Origin: Labrenzia sp. DG1229
GTDB taxonomy: Bacteria; Pseudomonadota; Alphaproteobacteria; Rhizobiales; Stappiaceae
Assembly (NCBI RefSeq): GCF_000521215.1
Contig: NZ_KI928941.1
Coordinates: 183,815-241,508 of the forward strand
DNA: 57,694 nucleotides
Reading direction: 5' to 3'
The translations under genes and the position numbers were made by a program. This document shows positions 26,096 to 35,451 of this stretch, in pieces; the stretch's first letter is position 1; the number at the start of each line of letters is the position of its first letter. The notes under the pieces are model-generated. The model searched no databases. It saw nothing but the letters and a program-made list of their open reading frames with translations, and was not told the DNA's origin.

Positions 26096-26964
26096 TGCAG
26101 AACAAGGATATCAAGCGGCTTTCGCTCTACCTGCTGTTTGCGCCCTTCGCGCTCTGGATCATTCTTCTGGTCATCCTGCCGCATATCGGCATGGTGGTCC
26201 TTTCACTCAAGGAGAAGATCGCCCCCCGCGTTTATGAATACAGTTTTGCCAACTATTTGGAATTCCTGCACGAACCGATCTACTGGAACACGCTCCTGCG
26301 CACGGGGTCGATGTCCTTGCTGGTGACAGCACTGGCCCTGCTGATCGGCTTTCCGATTGCTTACTACATTGCCAAGATCGCGGGCCCGCGTTCTCGTGGT
26401 GGTCTGTTTCTTCTGTGTCTCATTCCGTTGTGGGTCAGCGACCTGATCCGCGCCTTTGGCTGGATCCTGCTTCTGCGCGAAACGGGCGTGATTTCGAATT
26501 TCCTGCTCTGGACCGGCCTCATCGGTGAACCTGTTGAATTTCTCTACAATGATGTCGCGGTCATCGTCGGCCTGACCTACACGGTGATCCTGTTCATGAT
26601 CGTGCCGCTGGTTTCAACCCTCGACGGCATGGACAACGCGATGATCGAGGCGGGTTACAATCTCGGGGGCAGCGGGTTTACCGTGCTTCGCCGCATCATC
26701 ATTCCCTATGCAATGCCGGGCATCGTCGCCGGCTGCATCGTGACCTTCATGTTGACCGCCGGCTCGTACCTTACACCGATCCTCCTGGGCGGAAAGAACT
26801 CAAGCTGGTTCACAGAACAGATCTACAACCAGTTCATCACCCGCTTTAACTGGGAAGGCGGCGCAGCGTTCGGCATGCTGCTCTTGTTCTTCACCTCCCT
26901 CGTCATCTGGCTCGGCCTGAAACTGAGCGGACAGACGCTGGCAAATACCGTCGCCAAGAGCTGA
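26092..26964 (+). CDS. ABC transporter permease, PotB type
   Basis: The protein of about 290 residues has six membrane segments and the EAA loop MIEAGYNLGGSGFTVLRRII followed by IPYAMPGIV. The ATG at 26092 overlaps the ATPase stop (ATGATG) with AGGGGAAAGC upstream. It is the first of two paired permeases. Confidence 0.9.
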   Translation: MMQNKDIKRLSLYLLFAPFALWIILLVILPHIGMVVLSLKEKIAPRVYEYSFANYLEFLHEPIYWNTLLRTGSMSLLVTALALLIGFPIAYYIAKIAGPRSRGGLFLLCLIPLWVSDLIRAFGWILLLRETGVISNFLLWTGLIGEPVEFLYNDVAVIVGLTYTVILFMIVPLVSTLDGMDNAMIEAGYNLGGSGFTVLRRIIIPYAMPGIVAGCIVTFMLTAGSYLTPILLGGKNSSWFTEQIYNQFITRFNWEGGAAFGMLLLFFTSLVIWLGLKLSGQTLANTVAKS

Positions 26965-26975
26965 GGAGGACCGTC

Positions 26976-27836
26976 ATGCTTGTGCAAAAAAAGGCCACAC
27001 CGTTCCTGCTCGGTTACCGGCTTTACGTCGTCGCCTTCTTCATTTTTCTGGCAGCGCCGCTCATCTCGGCCGGCGCCTTCGCCTTCAACGACAGCCTGTT
27101 TCCCGCTTTGCCCTGGCAGGGGTTCACGTTGGACTGGTTCTTCGGCGACACGGAACCGAAACTCGGTATGTTTCATGACCGGCGCCTTCTGCAAGGCCTT
27201 TATTATTCCTTCGTCATCGCGATATTCGTGTCGGCCCTCTCGGTCTTTGTCGGCACAACCAATGCCTTCCTGTTCGTTCGTGGAGAATTTCCAGGCAAGA
27301 ACTTCTTCTACATCATGATGGTCGTTCCGCTGGTGATCCCCGGCGTGATCCTCGGCATCTCCATCCTGGTACTGGCCAGCGACACGGCAAACTATGTCGA
27401 GAACCGGTTCGATCTGGAACTTGAGTTTCTGCGACCCGGCATTCTGCTGGTTGTCGTCGGCCAGTTCTCCTTCATCGCCACGATCACATCGCTGGTGATT
27501 ACGGCCAGGCTGAAGAAGTTTGATGAAACGATGGAAGAAGCGGCGTTCAACCTGGGAGCTTCAAGGGCACGAGTTTTGCGCACGATTACGCTGCCATTCC
27601 TGCGCCCCGCAATGATTGCGGCGGGTATTGTTGCATTCCTGGTCTCGTTCGAAAATTTCAACACGACCCTGTTCCTGGTCGGATCGGAGGCCCCGCTTAC
27701 CATCACCATGTATGACCGCATGGCAAAGGTCGGTTCCACACCTGTCCTGAACGCGGTCTCGTTCTTCCTGATGGTCGGATCGGGCCTGCTTGCGCTGCTG
27801 TCGATCGTGATACAGCGCGACAGATCGGGCCACTAA
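26976..27836 (+). CDS. ABC transporter permease, PotC type
   Basis: The 286-residue protein has six membrane segments and the EAA motif MEEAAFNLGASRARVLRTIT followed by LPFLRPAM. AGGAGGACCGTC precedes the ATG, 11 bp after the previous stop. It completes the polyamine-type importer. The two oxidoreductase genes follow within 33 bp, so imported substrate is presumably oxidised at once. Confidence 0.9.
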   Translation: MLVQKKATPFLLGYRLYVVAFFIFLAAPLISAGAFAFNDSLFPALPWQGFTLDWFFGDTEPKLGMFHDRRLLQGLYYSFVIAIFVSALSVFVGTTNAFLFVRGEFPGKNFFYIMMVVPLVIPGVILGISILVLASDTANYVENRFDLELEFLRPGILLVVVGQFSFIATITSLVITARLKKFDETMEEAAFNLGASRARVLRTITLPFLRPAMIAAGIVAFLVSFENFNTTLFLVGSEAPLTITMYDRMAKVGSTPVLNAVSFFLMVGSGLLALLSIVIQRDRSGH

Positions 27837-27869
27837 TCTCCGCATACCCGGTTTAGGTAAGGAAACATC

Positions 27870-29492
27870 ATGACCGAGTTTGACTTTGTCATTGTGGGAG
27901 CGGGATCCGCCGGGGCGGTGGTTGCCGACAGGCTCTCTAAAAGCGGGAAATACTCCGTCTGCGTCCTGGAAGCCGGTGGATCGGATCTGAATTTCTGGAT
28001 CTGGATGCCGATCGGCTACGGCAAGGCATTTTATAACCGGCACATCAACTGGATGTACCAGACAGAACCAGATCCGGGTCTCAACAACCGATCCGGTTAC
28101 TGGCCCCGCGGGAAAGTGCTGGGTGGAAGCAGTTCCATCAATGCGATGGTCTATATCCGAGGTCAGCACGCGGATTTCGAGGACTGGAAAGCGATGGGAA
28201 ATCCGGGCTGGGGCTGGGACGACGTCCTGCCCTATTTCCGCCGTTCGGAAACCAATGATGGAGGGTTCTGCGATTATCGGGGGGGTGACGGCCCCTTGCA
28301 CGTTTCCAGCGTGACCGGCGATGTCCACCCTCTTTGCACAAACTTCCTTGCTGCCGCTGAAGAAACCGGGTTCACGCAAAATCCGGACTTTAACGGCGCT
28401 GACCAGGAAGGCGTCGGGCTCTACCAGATAACGGCCAAAGACGGTTTTCGCATGTCGACTGCACGCGCCTTCTTGTCCCCGGCAAGAAAGCGGCCGAATG
28501 TAACGGTGATCACCCGGGCACACACAACGCGGCTTGTTCACCAGGCGGGCAAGATTACGGGTGCTGTCTACAGCCGCAATGGCGCCGAGACCACAGTGAC
28601 CGCGCGGCGGGAAGTCGTCTTGAGCGCCGGAGCGGTGAACTCGCCCCAGATCCTGATGCTCTCCGGGATCGGGGATGGCAGCCAATTGCAGGCAAAGGGC
28701 ATTGAAACCGTTCTCCACCGCCCGGCCGTCGGCAAGAACCTTCAGGATCATCTGGGCCATGACTACCTCTACAGATCCAGGGTCCCGACCCTTAATCAGC
28801 AACTCTATCCCTGGTGGGGCAAGCTGGTACAAGGCATCCGCTATGTGCTGACCCGGCGCGGTCCGCTGTCGCTCAGCGTCAATCAGGCAGGCGGCTTCGT
28901 GAAAAGCAATGCGGATTGCGCCCGGCCGAACATGCAGCTCTATTTCTCACCGGTAAGCTACACCAAGGCCCCGCAGGGCAAGCGGCCACTGATGAACCCG
29001 GACCCTTTCCCGGGTTTCCTGCTCGGCATGCAGCCCACCCGTCCGACGAGCCGCGGTCATATCGCACTGCGCTCGGGCGATCCGTTCGACGCGCCGGAAA
29101 TTCACCCGAATTCGCTCAGCACCAACCATGACCTCAACGAGATGGTCGAAGGCTGCAAGCTGCTGCGGCAGATCGCGCAAAGTCCTGCCCTGCAGGAAAT
29201 CATCGAAGAAGAGATCAAACCGGGCTTCTGCGTACAGTCGGACGAGGAAATTCTGGAGGACGTGCGCAACCGCTGTTCGACAGTCTTCCACCCCGTCGGA
29301 ACCTGCCGCATGGGCCGGGACGACATCGAAAACGTGGTAGACAACCGGCTGAAGGTTTATGGCATTGAAGGGCTTCGTGTTGTCGACGCCTCGATCTTTC
29401 CGGCCGTCACCTCCGGTAATACCAACGCACCTGCAATCATGGTGGGCGAAAAGGGTTCGGACATGATCCTGGAAGACACAAGGGCGGCATAA
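27870..29492 (+). CDS. GMC-family FAD oxidoreductase (choline dehydrogenase-like)
   Basis: The 540-residue flavoenzyme has the N-terminal FAD motif FVIVGAGSAGAVVADRLS and the GMC signatures PRGKVLGGSSSINAMVYIRG (residues about 75-94) and GAVNSPQILMLSGIG. The C-terminal active-site region has STVFHPVGTCRMG (catalytic His) and the GNTNAPAIMVGEKGSD tail. GMC enzymes oxidise a primary or secondary alcohol to a carbonyl. With the amine-type importer upstream, an amino alcohol is an attractive but unproved substrate. AAGGAAACATC precedes the ATG. Confidence 0.9.
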   Translation: MTEFDFVIVGAGSAGAVVADRLSKSGKYSVCVLEAGGSDLNFWIWMPIGYGKAFYNRHINWMYQTEPDPGLNNRSGYWPRGKVLGGSSSINAMVYIRGQHADFEDWKAMGNPGWGWDDVLPYFRRSETNDGGFCDYRGGDGPLHVSSVTGDVHPLCTNFLAAAEETGFTQNPDFNGADQEGVGLYQITAKDGFRMSTARAFLSPARKRPNVTVITRAHTTRLVHQAGKITGAVYSRNGAETTVTARREVVLSAGAVNSPQILMLSGIGDGSQLQAKGIETVLHRPAVGKNLQDHLGHDYLYRSRVPTLNQQLYPWWGKLVQGIRYVLTRRGPLSLSVNQAGGFVKSNADCARPNMQLYFSPVSYTKAPQGKRPLMNPDPFPGFLLGMQPTRPTSRGHIALRSGDPFDAPEIHPNSLSTNHDLNEMVEGCKLLRQIAQSPALQEIIEEEIKPGFCVQSDEEILEDVRNRCSTVFHPVGTCRMGRDDIENVVDNRLKVYGIEGLRVVDASIFPAVTSGNTNAPAIMVGEKGSDMILEDTRAA

Positions 29493-29501
29493 AGAAACGG
29501 G

Positions 29502-30800
29502 ATGCGCGCGGAGCTGTTCACGAACGACTACAAGACAACTCCATTTTGGCAGGATATTGCACCAAAAGTGGAGGTGCCGGAAACTCCCCTGCCCGACGAG
29601 ATCGACATCCTCGTCATCGGCGCGGGTTACACCGGGCTGAACGCGGCCCTCCAGACTGCTCGAGAGGGTCTCGGCACCCTGGTGCTCGATGCAGAACACC
29701 CGGGCTGGGGCTGTTCCATGCGCAATGGCGGCCAGCTATCCACGAGTTTGAAACCATCCTTTTCAAAGCTTGCCGGCAGATATGGAAACGACCTTGCAGT
29801 CGCGCTCTGCCAGGAGGGCCAGGCGTCTCTCGACTATATGCACGAACTTTCCAGCCAGGAGAGTCTGGACCTCGGCCTGCAGGAAGTCGGTCGCTTTCAC
29901 GGGGCGCACAAACGCCATCTCTACGAGACCCTGGCGAGAGAATGCGAGGCGGCACATCCAGTCTGGAAGACCGATGCATTCATGGTCCCGAAAACCGAGA
30001 TGGCATCCGAACTTGGAACCGATACCTATCACGGCGGCATGGTTCTGCCTCGGCACTGCAGCATCGATGTTTCCAGATACCTTCCTTCACTCCTGAACAA
30101 GGTACTCTCGGTGGGAGCCGTCGTCCGCGGCGGTTGCCGGGTGAACTCGGTCGAACGTTGTGGAACTGGTTTCAGGGTGACAACGAGCGCGGGTAGCCTG
30201 AAGGCAGGCAGGATCATCCTGGCAACCAACGGGTATTCAGGAGCACTGTCCCCCTGGCATCAGCGCCGGATTGTTCCGATCGGCTCCTACGTCATCGCCA
30301 CAGAAGAGATAGCGAAGGAAACAATCGACAAATTGTTCCCAACCGACCGTGTCCTCTCCGACACGCGCAAGCTCGTCTACTACTACAGGCTGTCACCCGA
30401 CAGAAAACGGGTACTGTTTGGCGGACGTGTATCCCTGCGAGAAACCGATCCTCACAACAGCGCGTCGAAGCTGCACAAAGACATGGTTGCTCTGTTTCCC
30501 GAACTGGCAGACGTCAGGGTCAGCCATGGGTGGATGGGATTCGTCGGCTATACCTTCGACACGCTGGCACATTGTGGTGAGGACGACGGGCTTTATTTTG
30601 CAACAGGATATTGCGGCTCCGGGGTTGGCATGGCCAGTTATCTGGGCATGCGCATGGGCCGGAAAGCCGCCGGCACCGAAAAGACTCCGTCAGCATTCGA
30701 ACGCATTTCCTATCCGACACGCCCGCTCTACACCGGAAACCCGTGGTTCCTGGCCCCGTCGGTCCTGGTTTACCGACTGAGGGACAGGCTGGGAGTCTGA
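29502..30800 (+). CDS. FAD-dependent amine/amino-acid oxidase, DAO family (PuuB-like)
   Basis: The 432-residue protein has a Rossmann FAD motif DILVIGAGYTGLNAALQTAR at about residue 35, GWGCSMRNGGQLSTSLKP, and a C-terminal FAD-binding stretch YFATGYCGSGVGMASYLGM. This matches the DadA/PuuB branch that includes gamma-glutamylputrescine oxidase and related secondary-amine oxidases. It lies 9 bp after the GMC gene and ends the operon. It probably oxidises a C-N bond of the imported compound or of the GMC product, releasing an aldehyde or 2-oxo acid; the ALDH at 19435 could act next. Confidence 0.87.
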   Translation: MRAELFTNDYKTTPFWQDIAPKVEVPETPLPDEIDILVIGAGYTGLNAALQTAREGLGTLVLDAEHPGWGCSMRNGGQLSTSLKPSFSKLAGRYGNDLAVALCQEGQASLDYMHELSSQESLDLGLQEVGRFHGAHKRHLYETLARECEAAHPVWKTDAFMVPKTEMASELGTDTYHGGMVLPRHCSIDVSRYLPSLLNKVLSVGAVVRGGCRVNSVERCGTGFRVTTSAGSLKAGRIILATNGYSGALSPWHQRRIVPIGSYVIATEEIAKETIDKLFPTDRVLSDTRKLVYYYRLSPDRKRVLFGGRVSLRETDPHNSASKLHKDMVALFPELADVRVSHGWMGFVGYTFDTLAHCGEDDGLYFATGYCGSGVGMASYLGMRMGRKAAGTEKTPSAFERISYPTRPLYTGNPWFLAPSVLVYRLRDRLGV

Positions 30801-31120
30801 CCATTTCCCGAACGCACGGCACCGGCGGGTTCTGTAGCAAGGCGAAACCGGCTCCGACTTGCGCCTCATCTCGAGGTCGTCGAAACTGGGAAATACGGTA
30901 AACTGTGCTTTCACGGAACGCGTGCGCCCGATAAACAATAATTGCAGAATTAACAAATAGTTATGTTTTGATTTTTTCGCTATCTGATAGACTAGAGACA
31001 ACAACGAATGACAATTCTCCTTGTTCCGGGGCGGGATATGCTCACCCCTAGCTGACATGCGAAGTGTTGATAATATCGACGCTTCTGCTTCACTCTGGCG
31101 ATGCAGGCCGAAGGCGGGAA
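30801..31120. promoter_or_regulatory. 320-bp intergenic region before the cyclase/YcaO array
   Basis: No gene is supported. From about 30930 the sequence turns AT-rich (ACAATAATTGCAGAATTAAC, TTATGTTTTGATTTTTTC), the likely promoter of the rightward array. I found no convincing terminator for the oxidase operon and no strong palindrome. Confidence 0.35.
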
Positions 31121-34100
31121 ATGACACGGGACACTTCCAGGGATATTGATATTGAAAAGGGAGAGCGCCGCCAGATTACGGCCCTGTTCTATGACATGGT
31201 CGGTTCCACGACCATGGTCAACAACATGGATATCGAAGACTTCCGGGAAATCCAGCAAGCGGTCCACCAGGCTGCGCACCGCGCACTTGCAGAATACGAC
31301 GGACATCTGGACCTTCTGATGGGCGATGGCGGGTCAGCCTATTTCGGCTATCCGGTTGCAAATGAAGATGCCCCCTTTCAAGCGGTGTCAGCCGGACTGG
31401 CGATTTTGCGCGAGTGCACAAAGGTCCAGGAGAATTTTGACGAGGCAATAAAGATCAGGGTTGGAATCGCAACCGGAACCGCGGTGGCCGGAAAAGCCGG
31501 CAGCGGTGCACTTGCAACCCGGGATGAGATTGTCGGAATCGCACCAACACTCGCGGCGCGCATTCAAGGTGAAGCGAATGTCGGAACGGTTGCCGTTTCC
31601 AATGCGACATACAAGGCGACGCGCAGACTGTTTCACTACGAAAGCCTTGGAGCGCGGGAGCTGAAGGGGTTCAATGAACCCCATGCTCTCTGGCAGCCTC
31701 TGGGGCGGAGAAAATCGAACGATCGTTTCGAGACGTTGCGCAACAAGTCTCAACCGTTTCTGGCTCGCGAGTCCGAATTTTCGCACGCCGCGTTGCGCTG
31801 GAGGCAGGCATTTTCCGGAAAGGGGCAGGTTCTTTACCTGCACGGGGAACCCGGGATCGGCAAATCCCGTCTATGCCACCAGGTCGTGGAAGTTGCCCGC
31901 AACGACGACGCGCACGTGCTCGACTTTCAGTGTGAACCGGCGAGCCAGGACACGCCATACTACCCCGTGGTCAGGAGCCTGCGCACGGTGCTGCAAAGGC
32001 ATGACCCTGATTTTGATTTCGAAGCGCCATCCGCCGACGCTATCAGGACCACCCTGTCTCTGCCGGGTGATCACCCAGCCGAGTTTTTCGAATCCCTGGC
32101 ATTTCTGATGGCACCGCTTTCGCAGACAGCTCAGGGAGCTGAACCAGACAAGACTGGTCCGGCGCATTCCGCAGTCGAGACGCTGGTCGATGCGGTTATG
32201 GCAATCGCGAGCGCAAAGCCTTGCGTGATGAAGATTGAAGACCTTCACTGGGCGGATAGCCAGACACTTGAGATCGTCGCACAATTACGGGCTCGCATAA
32301 GATCCTCCCCCGTCTATGTGATTGTCACGTCCAGAAACCCGCCCGAAAGAGAATGGACAGACGCGGAGAATTTTTCTGCACTTCAGTTGGCGCGATTGAA
32401 TTCGGACAGCATCGTCGAGTTGATCCAGAACCTTGCAGGAGCTTCACATCTGCCGTCCAGGCTTGTTGAGGCAATAACTGCACGATGTGACGGCGTGCCG
32501 CTCTTTGCAGAAGAGTTGACGCGGTTCGTACTGGACCGGGGTGCGGATGACGCCCTTGATGAAAAGATGTGGGAAAAACTGTTTGAGTCTGATGAGACGG
32601 CAAGTCTTCAGGACCTGCTCGCGACCCGTCTTGGCGCCCTCGGATCCGCCAAATTCGTGGCCCAGGCAGCCAGCGTGATCGGCAGGAGTTTCAATGTCCT
32701 CACTTTGGTTGCGCTCCTGTCGACGACGGGAACGGCGGCAGCGGCGGAAGAAAGCCTCCAACAGCTCGTTGCCGGCGGTTTCATCGAACAGCAGGCAAGT
32801 GATATCGAGCATTCCTACAGGTTTCGCCACATGCTGGTGCAACAGGCGGCCTATTCCGGATTGCTGCGATCGAATAAGCGAACGCTTCATTCCGCACTCT
32901 ATAAGATCGTTACCCAGAACGATGAGCTTGGCAAAACCTTTACCAGCGCTGAGCTGGCCCTGCATGCCGAGCATGCGCAAATGCGCGAAGAAGCCATCAG
33001 GCACTATATCGATGCTGCCCGATCCGCTTCGTCCCAATCTGCATTGAAGGAAGCAAGGGCACTATTGGTCCATGCCAGGCAGCTCACTGTGAAACTCAGG
33101 GACAAGACGGCTGCGGGCACACTAGAGCTCGAAATCGTCAAGCTGCTGGGACCGGTCGTGGCGACAATGGATGGAACAGGCTCCGAAGAGGCTTCCAAAC
33201 TTTATCAGCGCGGTGTCGAACTCTTGCATGAGCACCCGGAGACAGATCGCTCGGCAGGCTTCCCGCTCTACTGGGGCTGGTGGTTTACCGCACCCGACTT
33301 CCAGGCCCAGCGCGAGCGGGCCGAGCTTATACTTGCCGATCTGGCCGGTTCCAACAATCAGGAAGTTGAATTGCAGGCCCTGCACTGCCGGTGGGCAACT
33401 GCGTTCAATACGGGACAGCATACGGACTGCATGGAAGCGATTTCAAAAGGCCTGGAGCTCTATAACGAAGACGAAGCGCTCGACCACAGGACGCGATATG
33501 GCGGCCATGATGCGCGTGTTTGCGGGCTTGGCGAAAAAGCGCTTTCATCCTGGTTCATGGGACAGACGGAAACTGCTGTTCGATACCTGGATGAAGCCGA
33601 ACAATGGGCGCAGCATATCGATCATGTCGGCAGCAACTGTCACGCTCTCGATATTGCGATCGTACTGCATCGCTATCGCGGTGAAATCGATCAGGTCGCG
33701 CTTCTTGCACGCCGGATGCGTGAAGCTGCCGATGAACATGACCTCAAATCGCTTGAAGCCAAAAGCCTGATATTCGGCGGCTGGGCAAATGGAATGGCAG
33801 GTGATCCGTTTCATGGACGAGAGTCTCTTGCACAGGGTCTTGCGATCCAGCAGGAAATCGGCACCGAAGAGGATTTCCCGGTCTATCTGGAAATGGCGGC
33901 AGAATTGGATGGACAACTTGGACAGCAGAAAAAAGGCATTCGGCTGGTAAGTTCTGCTATTGAACGCGCCGAAGCGGCCGGCCATGCGTTCTGGCTAGCG
34001 GAACTTTACCGCCGCCGCGCGCGCCTGGCCTGCGCCTCCGGCTTGAATGAGACTGACGTCGACGCTGATCTTTCCAGAGCTGAAGATATCGCCAGACAGC

Positions 34101-34267
34101 AAAACGCAAGCGTGCTGGTTCTCCGCACGCTGACGGACAGGATAATGCTTCTGCCGGAGCGGACCACTGGTGAACACCGAAGTGAAGCGGCCAGCTTCCT
34201 GAAACAGCTCGAGGCCGGCCGCGAGCGCGATCGCGCCCTGGCACTGCTGCCAGGGTCGCGGGGCTGA
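31121..34267 (+). CDS. Class III nucleotide cyclase fused to STAND-type ATPase and helical repeats
   Basis: The start is placed at ATG 31121 (GGCGGGAA upstream), giving 1048 residues; a longer frame from 31064 lacks a site. Residues about 15-195 are a class III cyclase domain. ALFYDMVGSTTMV has the metal Asp25, and LLMGDGGSAYFGYP has Asp69. Residues about 210-500 are a P-loop ATPase: Walker A HGEPGIGKSRLC (242-251) and Walker B VMKIEDLHWADS. The remaining half is helical, TPR-like. It is cytoplasmic, with no membrane segment. Such cyclase-ATPase proteins are signal transducers; here it is the first gene of an array with YcaO and TfuA, 4 bp from the YcaO start. It may make cAMP/cGMP or act as an ATP-driven switch. 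Confidence 0.85.
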   Translation: MTRDTSRDIDIEKGERRQITALFYDMVGSTTMVNNMDIEDFREIQQAVHQAAHRALAEYDGHLDLLMGDGGSAYFGYPVANEDAPFQAVSAGLAILRECTKVQENFDEAIKIRVGIATGTAVAGKAGSGALATRDEIVGIAPTLAARIQGEANVGTVAVSNATYKATRRLFHYESLGARELKGFNEPHALWQPLGRRKSNDRFETLRNKSQPFLARESEFSHAALRWRQAFSGKGQVLYLHGEPGIGKSRLCHQVVEVARNDDAHVLDFQCEPASQDTPYYPVVRSLRTVLQRHDPDFDFEAPSADAIRTTLSLPGDHPAEFFESLAFLMAPLSQTAQGAEPDKTGPAHSAVETLVDAVMAIASAKPCVMKIEDLHWADSQTLEIVAQLRARIRSSPVYVIVTSRNPPEREWTDAENFSALQLARLNSDSIVELIQNLAGASHLPSRLVEAITARCDGVPLFAEELTRFVLDRGADDALDEKMWEKLFESDETASLQDLLATRLGALGSAKFVAQAASVIGRSFNVLTLVALLSTTGTAAAAEESLQQLVAGGFIEQQASDIEHSYRFRHMLVQQAAYSGLLRSNKRTLHSALYKIVTQNDELGKTFTSAELALHAEHAQMREEAIRHYIDAARSASSQSALKEARALLVHARQLTVKLRDKTAAGTLELEIVKLLGPVVATMDGTGSEEASKLYQRGVELLHEHPETDRSAGFPLYWGWWFTAPDFQAQRERAELILADLAGSNNQEVELQALHCRWATAFNTGQHTDCMEAISKGLELYNEDEALDHRTRYGGHDARVCGLGEKALSSWFMGQTETAVRYLDEAEQWAQHIDHVGSNCHALDIAIVLHRYRGEIDQVALLARRMREAADEHDLKSLEAKSLIFGGWANGMAGDPFHGRESLAQGLAIQQEIGTEEDFPVYLEMAAELDGQLGQQKKGIRLVSSAIERAEAAGHAFWLAELYRRRARLACASGLNETDVDADLSRAEDIARQQNASVLVLRTLTDRIMLLPERTTGEHRSEAASFLKQLEAGRERDRALALLPGSRG

Positions 34268-34271
34268 CACC

Positions 34272-35447
34272 GTGTCCGAAGGTGATGCGCCGGAACAGGA
34301 CGGTCAGCACAGGAAGTTGAGTTGTCAGCGCCTGTTTTCTGCAGACACCTTTCTTGGGCGCCTGACACCGCATTTGCAGTCATTCGGGATAACAAGGCTT
34401 GCCGACGTTACCGGCCTCGACCGCGTGGGTGTTCCCGTCGTTCAGACGATCCGTCCGCTTGCCAGATCCAACATCGTCAGTCAGGGAAAGGGAATGACGA
34501 TAGCAGAGGCCGCTGTGTCGTCGGCGATGGAATCACTGGAAACTTTCGCCGGAGAACAGGTCGACAAGAATGGCAATCGCAACGCCACTTCCAGAGAAAC
34601 ATATGGCCCTGCAGCCGCAGAAATTCTTTGCCGGCATCTTCTGCCCGACGCAAATGACAATTGGTGTGAAACCGGGATGCCGTTTGTCACAGGAACGGAT
34701 GTCCTTTCCGGCGCGCCCGTCCCCGTACCGGCTGCACTTGTCAGCACAGACTACACGCCAGCTTCTCCTCATGCAGATACACCCCTTCAAAGAACGACAA
34801 CAGGACTTGGCGGCGGTGCAACCCCGGACGAAGCCCTGCTGCACGGATTGTTCGAAACGCTTGAAAGGTTCAGCACCGCCAAGGCCACTCAGACACACGG
34901 CTTCTTTGAAAAGTCGCGATTCGATCCTGATCAATTCATGGACAGCAACGGCCGTCGCCTTGCTGGCAATCTGAAGGACGCAGGTATTCTCTTCGCCGTT
35001 CATGAAAGCCCTGCAATACAAGGCTTGCCGGTCATTTGGGCGCGTCTTCTGGATGCAGTTGCCTCTCCAACATCACTTCCGTTTTGTGCAGACGGATTTG
35101 CCTGCCGTGAAACGGTAGCAGATGCACTCACTGCCGCTCTCCTGGAAGCAGTTCAAACCAGGGTATCGGTGATTGCAGGCGGACGGGAGGACATAACCTG
35201 GCAGTACTATCCCCGGCGGCCGGACGAAGACCTGATCGCGTTCGAGCGCGCGCAAATGCTTCGGAAACCGGTTGAACGACATCCCCTGTCCGGAGCACCA
35301 CGCTGCAAGACACCCTCCGATCTTGCCCGGATGCTCAAGGAAGAAGGACAGCAGGCCGTCGCCGTGCCACTGATGACGAATTCGGAAATTCCGCTATTCA
35401 TCACAAGGATTGTCACGCTCGGCATTCCGAAGGCGGAGGGCAACTGA
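34272..35447 (+). CDS. YcaO-domain protein (ATP-dependent amide-backbone modifying enzyme)
   Basis: The 391-residue YcaO has the ATP-binding motif SQGKGMTIAEAAVSSAMESL (residues about 70-89) and TGLGGGATPDEALLHGLFET followed by LER (178-199), the Glu-rich second motif. YcaO enzymes activate a peptide amide with ATP for cyclodehydration (azoline formation) or thioamide formation. The partner type decides: a TfuA gene follows 4 bp later, which in characterised systems marks thioamidation. The C-terminus does not end in the Pro-rich tail of classical azoline YcaOs. The start is GTG 34272 without a good ribosome site, suggesting coupling to the cyclase gene. Confidence 0.88.
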   Translation: MSEGDAPEQDGQHRKLSCQRLFSADTFLGRLTPHLQSFGITRLADVTGLDRVGVPVVQTIRPLARSNIVSQGKGMTIAEAAVSSAMESLETFAGEQVDKNGNRNATSRETYGPAAAEILCRHLLPDANDNWCETGMPFVTGTDVLSGAPVPVPAALVSTDYTPASPHADTPLQRTTTGLGGGATPDEALLHGLFETLERFSTAKATQTHGFFEKSRFDPDQFMDSNGRRLAGNLKDAGILFAVHESPAIQGLPVIWARLLDAVASPTSLPFCADGFACRETVADALTAALLEAVQTRVSVIAGGREDITWQYYPRRPDEDLIAFERAQMLRKPVERHPLSGAPRCKTPSDLARMLKEEGQQAVAVPLMTNSEIPLFITRIVTLGIPKAEGN

Positions 35448-35451
35448 ACAG

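Noticed and set aside
27561..28832. Long minus-strand open frame (423 codons) across PotC and GMC genes
   Set aside because: It spans the end of one gene and the start of another, both confidently assigned on the plus strand. It has no family signature.
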